Positions 59,958 to 64,000 of a stretch of DNA of 64,000 nucleotides are shown one piece after another. How positions within the stretch are numbered: the first letter of the stretch is position 1; each line of letters begins with the position of its first letter. Origin of the DNA: Brevibacillus sp. JNUCC-41 (lineage in GTDB: Bacteria; Bacillota; Bacilli; Bacillales; DSM-1321); assembly GCF_014844095.1 (NCBI RefSeq), contig NZ_CP062163.1, positions 1,054,001-1,118,000 of the forward strand, read 5' to 3'. A program made the position numbers and the translations under genes. The notes below the pieces were generated by a model. It saw nothing but the letters and a program-made list of their open reading frames with translations. It searched no databases and was not told the origin of the DNA.

Positions 59958-60392
59958 ATGTCCATCAGTACCCGCTTTTCCGTAGGAATCCATATATTAT
60001 CTCTTTTAGAAATAAACAAAGAAGGCGTTAACACTTCTGATTTTATTGCAAAAAGTGTAAACACCAACCCAGCCTTAATCAGAAAAATCACCGGCATGCT
60101 GAAGAATGCAGGTTTAGTGAACGTTCGTCCGGGTATCGCCGGAGCAACTTTGGCCAAGGAATTATCGGATATCACTTTGCTTGATGTTTATCAGGCTGTC
60201 AACGTTGCCTCGGATAAAGAATTATTTGGAATCCATGAAAATCCTAATCCAGCATGCACTGTTGGAAGAAATATACAAAAGACAATAGAACCCATCTTTT
60301 CAGTTGCGGAGCTTGCCTTGGAAAAGGCATTGGGAGTGGTAACGATCGAGGATGTCGTTAGGGGTATTCTGGAAAAGGATAAAATCAAATAG
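59958..60392 (+). CDS. Rrf2-family regulator, YwnA-like
   Basis: A 144-residue winged-helix protein: STRFSVGIHILSLLEINKEG, SVNTNPALIRKITGMLKNAG (recognition helix), then NVRPGIAGATLAKELSDITL (wing) and a C-terminal helix. It has a single Cys (C100) in ENPNPACTVG and lacks the three-Cys cluster of IscR/NsrR, so it cannot hold that Fe-S cluster and may sense thiol-reactive agents through C100. B. subtilis YwnA is the closest relative I know. Divergent from bdbD-bdbC. Targets suggested by shared dyads: itself, bdbDC and the YwnB-like gene. AAAGGAGAG ribosome site. Confidence 0.88.
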   Translation: MSISTRFSVGIHILSLLEINKEGVNTSDFIAKSVNTNPALIRKITGMLKNAGLVNVRPGIAGATLAKELSDITLLDVYQAVNVASDKELFGIHENPNPACTVGRNIQKTIEPIFSVAELALEKALGVVTIEDVVRGILEKDKIK

Positions 60393-60395
60393 CAA

Positions 60396-60427
60396 AAAAA
60401 CACATGAGTCGGACTCATGTGTTTTTT
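60396..60427. terminator. Bidirectional terminator between rrf2 and the glucosaminidase gene
   Basis: AAACACATGAGTC and GGACTCATGTGTTTTTTT form a complete stem with short loop. Confidence 0.85.
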
Positions 60428-60435
60428 TACCATTA

Positions 60436-63400
60436 TTATTTATACTTAGGAACTTCAATGGTCAATTTATAGGAATCTAGTAAACTATACAAATTATAAA
60501 TCTGTTTCACTTGTTTTGTTGCCCAGCCAATATCAGTCGCATACTGGTGTGAAGCATATCCATATTTCTCTGCAGCCGTAGGATTCCATCTCATTTTGTA
60601 AAGCGTGTCCTGTCCAGCAGAGATATATCCTTTGGCGATGAATTCGGCACCGCCTATGATGGCCGCCTCCGGAGTGAACCAGCCAGCATTATAGGCGTAT
60701 TGAGCGCCGCTGCTTAGCGCCGTTCCGTCAAATGCTCCCACTCCATACATATTATAGACCGTTTTCCCGTTAACCTTTACGCCAGTCGCTAACGGTGATG
60801 TGCCATTCCCGGTCTCCAGCAAAGCATGTGAAATCAGGTAGATTTCATTGACCCCATATTTCTCCCCTGCCGCAGTGAAGGTTGCAGCTTGGCCTTGCAG
60901 AATCCCTTTACCTGAAAGGATTCTATTATTCACTTCAGAAACGTCCATGTTGGTGACTTGGGAGAGCTTGACGAATTGGAATGATTTGATTGGATCATCC
61001 ACAAAATTATTGGGGTTAAGATTATATTCTATATCTTCCGGGCTGGCATTTACCCATGTCTTGTTATAATCCACCTCATACCAATAGTATCCGTCAGAGC
61101 CCTTTACTTTTGATTTAATATTCAATGATTGATTATTGCTGACAGGACCGACTACCCAATAGTTAGATCCAGCTCCGCCCCTGACACGCCAACCGGTTCC
61201 TTTAACCGTACCTTTTGTAGAATTGATTAAAGTTAATCCATCTTCTCGTATGTAGGTTTTATAATTTTTATCCGTTTGACCATTTACGGCCATTTGAATT
61301 TCAACCATTTTTTCCATCGTAAGATCATATTCTTTATCGATCCTGATTATCGATCCATTCGAACTTCCTGGACCTTCCGGTGCTTTGACCGTTAAATATT
61401 GCGTACTGACATATCCCGTTTTTCCATTGGCCGTGACTCTTGACCAGCCATCGGATTCTGAATACACCGTTACGGCCGTATTGTTTACAAGCTTGGTTAT
61501 AATTGAAGCGGAAGCTGATGCTTGTGACCGCATATTCAGACTGGAGCCATCATTCACATTTACATATTTAACTAACGTGTTTTCTTCTCCGTCCGGATTC
61601 TGCCCCGGTAAAGAACCAGGCTTCGTTGCTGATAGATATTGCGAATTGACATAACCTTCTCCGCCATACGCTTTAACTTTTGACCAGCCATTTGATTCCG
61701 AGATGACTTCTACCTCTACACCCCTTGCCAATTTCACAATGACGGAAGCACTTTCTGACGGCTTATTCCGCATATTCAGTGAACCCGAGCTGACATTTAC
61801 ATATTTCGTTGTCGTTTTTTCAGGTATGGTTGGTTTGGAGTCCATTTCAGGTTTTGTCGTTGAAAGAAAGTCAGTACTGACATACCCCTCAATCCCATTG
61901 GCCTTGATCTTCGCCCAACCTTTGGATTCCGAATAGACCGTCACTTCCGTTCCTTTTGACAGCTTTGCGACAATACTCGCGCTTTCCGACCCGCTTTTTC
62001 TCATATTGAGCGTTCCAGAGCTTACGTTTACATATTTCGTCGTCGTTTTTTCAGGCGTTACTGCCGTTGATCCCGATCCTGGTTTTGTTGTCGATAGATA
62101 TTTGGCACTGACGTGGCCGTCTTTTCCATTTGCTTTGACTTTGGCCCAACCTTTGGATTCCGAATAGACCGTCACTTTCGTTCCTTTTGAAAGCTTTGCG
62201 ACTATGTTCGCACTTTCCGATCCGCTTTTTCTCATATTGAGCGTTCCAGAGCTTACGTTTACATATTTCGTCGTCGTTTTTTCAGGCGTTACTGTCGTTG
62301 ATCCCGTTCCTGGCTTTGCCGTCGATAGATATTTGGTGCTGACATATCCGTCCTTTCCATTGGCTTTGACTTTCGCCCAGCCATTGGATTCCGAATACAC
62401 CGTCACTTTCGTTCCTTTTGAAAGGATGGCGACTATGCTTGCGGTAGCTTTTCCACTTTTTCGCATATTGAGGGAACCCGTGACATATTTCGTCGTCGTT
62501 TTTTCAGGCGTTACTGTCGTTGATCCCGTTCCTGGCTTTGCCGTCGATAGATATTTGGTGCTGACATATCCGTCCTTTCCATTGGCTTTGACTTTCGCCC
62601 AGCCATTAGCTTCCGAATAGACCGTCACTTTCGTCCCTTTTGAAAGGATGGCGACAACGCTTGCGGTAGCTTTTCCACTTTTTCGCATATTGAGGGAACC
62701 CGTGCTCACATTCACATATTTCGTTGCCGCTTTAGCCGTTACCTCAGCTTTGGTTACCGTTCCTGGTTTCGTTGATGATAGATACTTCGCGCTGACATAT
62801 CCATCCTTTCCATTGGCTTTGACTTTCGCCCAGCCATTAGCTTCCGAATAGACCGTCACTTTCGTCCCTTTTGAAAGGATGGCGACAATACTTGCGGTAG
62901 CTTTTCCACTTTTCCGCATATTCAGTGAACCTGTGCTTACATTCACATATTTCGTTGCCGTTTTAGCCGTTACCTCAGCTTTGGTCACCGTTCCTGGTTT
63001 CGTTGATGATAGATACTTCGCGCTGACATATCCTTCTTTTCCATTGGCTTTGATCTTCGCCCAGCCTTTGGACTCCGAATACACCGTTACCTGTGTGCCT
63101 CTTGTCAGCTTTGCGACTATGCTGGCACTGTCTGTCCCGCTTTTCCGCATATTCAGTGCACCTGTGCTTACATTCACATATTTTGTTGTCGTTTTAACTG
63201 TTGCCTCAGCTTTGGTTACCGTTCCTGGTTTCGTTGATGATAGATACTTCGTACTGACATATCCATCTTTTCCATTGGCTTTGATCTTCGCCCAGCCTTT
63301 GGACTCCGAATACACCGTTACCTGTGTGCCTCTTGTCAGCTTTGCGACTATGCTGGCACTATCACTGCCACTTTTTCGCATATTCAGTGAACCCGTGCTC

Positions 63401-63759
63401 ATATTCACATATTTTGTTGTCGTTTTAGTGGTTACTGCAGTTTTCATTAAAGTCCCTGGCTTCGTTGCCGATAAATACTTCGTACTGACATATCCTTCTT
63501 TTCCATTGGCTTTGATCTTCGCCCAGCCTTTGGACTCCGAATACACCGTTACCTGTGTGCCATTTGCCAGCTTTGCAACGATGCTTGCATCATCCGCCCC
63601 GTTTTTTCTCATATTGAGGGCACCGGAACTTACATGTACAAACATGACGTCCCCTATATTCGCCTGTTCCGCCTGTAGTGGAGCTGCAGATATTTTTTCT
63701 TCGAAAGCAACCGTGGACAACACTGCAAAACAGAAAGTTGGTATAATTAATTTCTTCAT
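60436..63759 (-). CDS. Secreted glucosaminidase with ten SH3b repeats (autolysin)
   Basis: A 1107-residue exported autolysin: signal peptide (about 1-26), ten bacterial SH3 modules of about 77 residues starting near residues 38, 115, 193, 269, 346, 424, 498, 574, 651 and 730 (each with YVNVSxGxLNMRKSG, KGTxVTVYSES and GWAKVKANGKDGYVS), a linker with one more SH3-like part (about 840-905), and a C-terminal N-acetylglucosaminidase (GH73/LytD type, about 915-1100) with the catalytic Glu in ISHALLETGNG (E982). The SH3b domains should bind cell-wall peptides. Repeat 6 lacks three residues (NVS) by a 9-base deletion. Single gene between two terminator regions. Confidence 0.92.
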   Translation of the reverse strand: MKKLIIPTFCFAVLSTVAFEEKISAAPLQAEQANIGDVMFVHVSSGALNMRKNGADDASIVAKLANGTQVTVYSESKGWAKIKANGKEGYVSTKYLSATKPGTLMKTAVTTKTTTKYVNMSTGSLNMRKSGSDSASIVAKLTRGTQVTVYSESKGWAKIKANGKDGYVSTKYLSSTKPGTVTKAEATVKTTTKYVNVSTGALNMRKSGTDSASIVAKLTRGTQVTVYSESKGWAKIKANGKEGYVSAKYLSSTKPGTVTKAEVTAKTATKYVNVSTGSLNMRKSGKATASIVAILSKGTKVTVYSEANGWAKVKANGKDGYVSAKYLSSTKPGTVTKAEVTAKAATKYVNVSTGSLNMRKSGKATASVVAILSKGTKVTVYSEANGWAKVKANGKDGYVSTKYLSTAKPGTGSTTVTPEKTTTKYVTGSLNMRKSGKATASIVAILSKGTKVTVYSESNGWAKVKANGKDGYVSTKYLSTAKPGTGSTTVTPEKTTTKYVNVSSGTLNMRKSGSESANIVAKLSKGTKVTVYSESKGWAKVKANGKDGHVSAKYLSTTKPGSGSTAVTPEKTTTKYVNVSSGTLNMRKSGSESASIVAKLSKGTEVTVYSESKGWAKIKANGIEGYVSTDFLSTTKPEMDSKPTIPEKTTTKYVNVSSGSLNMRNKPSESASVIVKLARGVEVEVISESNGWSKVKAYGGEGYVNSQYLSATKPGSLPGQNPDGEENTLVKYVNVNDGSSLNMRSQASASASIITKLVNNTAVTVYSESDGWSRVTANGKTGYVSTQYLTVKAPEGPGSSNGSIIRIDKEYDLTMEKMVEIQMAVNGQTDKNYKTYIREDGLTLINSTKGTVKGTGWRVRGGAGSNYWVVGPVSNNQSLNIKSKVKGSDGYYWYEVDYNKTWVNASPEDIEYNLNPNNFVDDPIKSFQFVKLSQVTNMDVSEVNNRILSGKGILQGQAATFTAAGEKYGVNEIYLISHALLETGNGTSPLATGVKVNGKTVYNMYGVGAFDGTALSSGAQYAYNAGWFTPEAAIIGGAEFIAKGYISAGQDTLYKMRWNPTAAEKYGYASHQYATDIGWATKQVKQIYNLYSLLDSYKLTIEVPKYK

Positions 63760-64000
63760 CTCATTCTCCCTACTAAAGAATTATATTTTTAACATTTATT
63801 TAAATATCGGTTAAAATAAGTATAATAATATAGGCATAAATGCTCATTCGTCTAAAATATATCATATTCCGTTAGATCTATAGGGAGATAAAGGAGATTG
63901 TAATACAATAGTAAACTATTAGACATTTAAGTAATAAAATAGAAACATTTGCAACGAGGGGCACCTGGCAAGCAAATGAACAATATAAAGTATATTGATA
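63760..64000. other. Upstream region of the glucosaminidase gene, no other gene seen
   Basis: AT-rich, includes GGGAGAATGAG as ribosome site for the autolysin on the minus strand. No further coding frame can be supported up to the window end. Confidence 0.5.

Noticed and set aside
62879..63814. 311-codon plus-strand frame opposite the glucosaminidase gene
   Set aside because: It is a mirror of the repetitive SH3b coding sequence; the minus-strand product has signal peptide, domains and catalytic Glu.

Overview
The window looks like chromosomal DNA of a low-GC, endospore-forming Firmicute of the Bacillaceae, probably Bacillus or Peribacillus. The evidence is strong GGAGG ribosome sites, frequent TTG/GTG starts, spore genes (a GerAB-type permease, CwlJ and a LysM/GH18 hydrolase of the YaaH/SleL type), a CodY-like box, an RsbR-type STAS protein, a c-di-AMP riboswitch and a GC-rich 128-bp repeat typical of Bacillus genomes. 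The organism call is inference. I saw no rRNA, tRNA, CRISPR, phage or transposase gene.

Layout. 0-9.8 kb: a truncated MFS gene, an APH-fold kinase, a frameshifted DUF6584 gene, an orphan solute-binding protein close to cyclohexadienyl dehydratase, a lone GerAB permease, CwlJ, a YhgE/Pip-type membrane protein with its PadR regulator, a DMT transporter relic and a lipoprotein. 10-15.3 kb: BrnQ behind a CodY-like box, a DinB protein, and a serine dehydratase operon (sdaAB-sdaAA) that includes an EIIC-like membrane protein. 15.8-21.7 kb: an OmpR-type two-component system facing a MacB-like ABC operon; both promoters carry the same 11-bp-phased CTCC repeats, and so does a relic copy of the permease promoter. 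21.8-29 kb: two very large secreted proteins (a multidomain nuclease and a 5'-nucleotidase) suited to scavenging extracellular DNA. 29.4-37.8 kb: PhzF, GH18, TauE/SafE, GntR, PepD and VanZ genes, with a 216-bp tandem repeat array.

38-45 kb: a bltR-bltD pair lacking the efflux pump, an ABC-2 exporter with a divergent TetR gene, and a c-di-AMP riboswitch ahead of ktrB-ktrA. 45-50.6 kb: an RsbR-like protein, two methyltransferases, and a PadR / pentapeptide-repeat / 32-residue membrane peptide operon. 51-56.8 kb: a cell-wall glycopolymer cluster galU - (TagF + glycosyltransferase with four inserted GW modules) - galE. 57-60.4 kb: an Rrf2-family regulator, a YwnB-like oxidoreductase and bdbD-bdbC, all three promoters sharing one 38-bp dyad; a strict 41-bp tandem array lies between. 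60.4-63.8 kb: a secreted glucosaminidase with ten SH3b repeats.

The strongest leads are the two cis-regulatory codes readable from the sequence (the CTCC-phased box and the 38-bp Rrf2 dyad), the GW modules embedded inside a glycosyltransferase, the 41-bp array and the 216-bp array. Several short genes carry single-base frameshifts. These are either real decay or assembly errors, and the reads should be checked.
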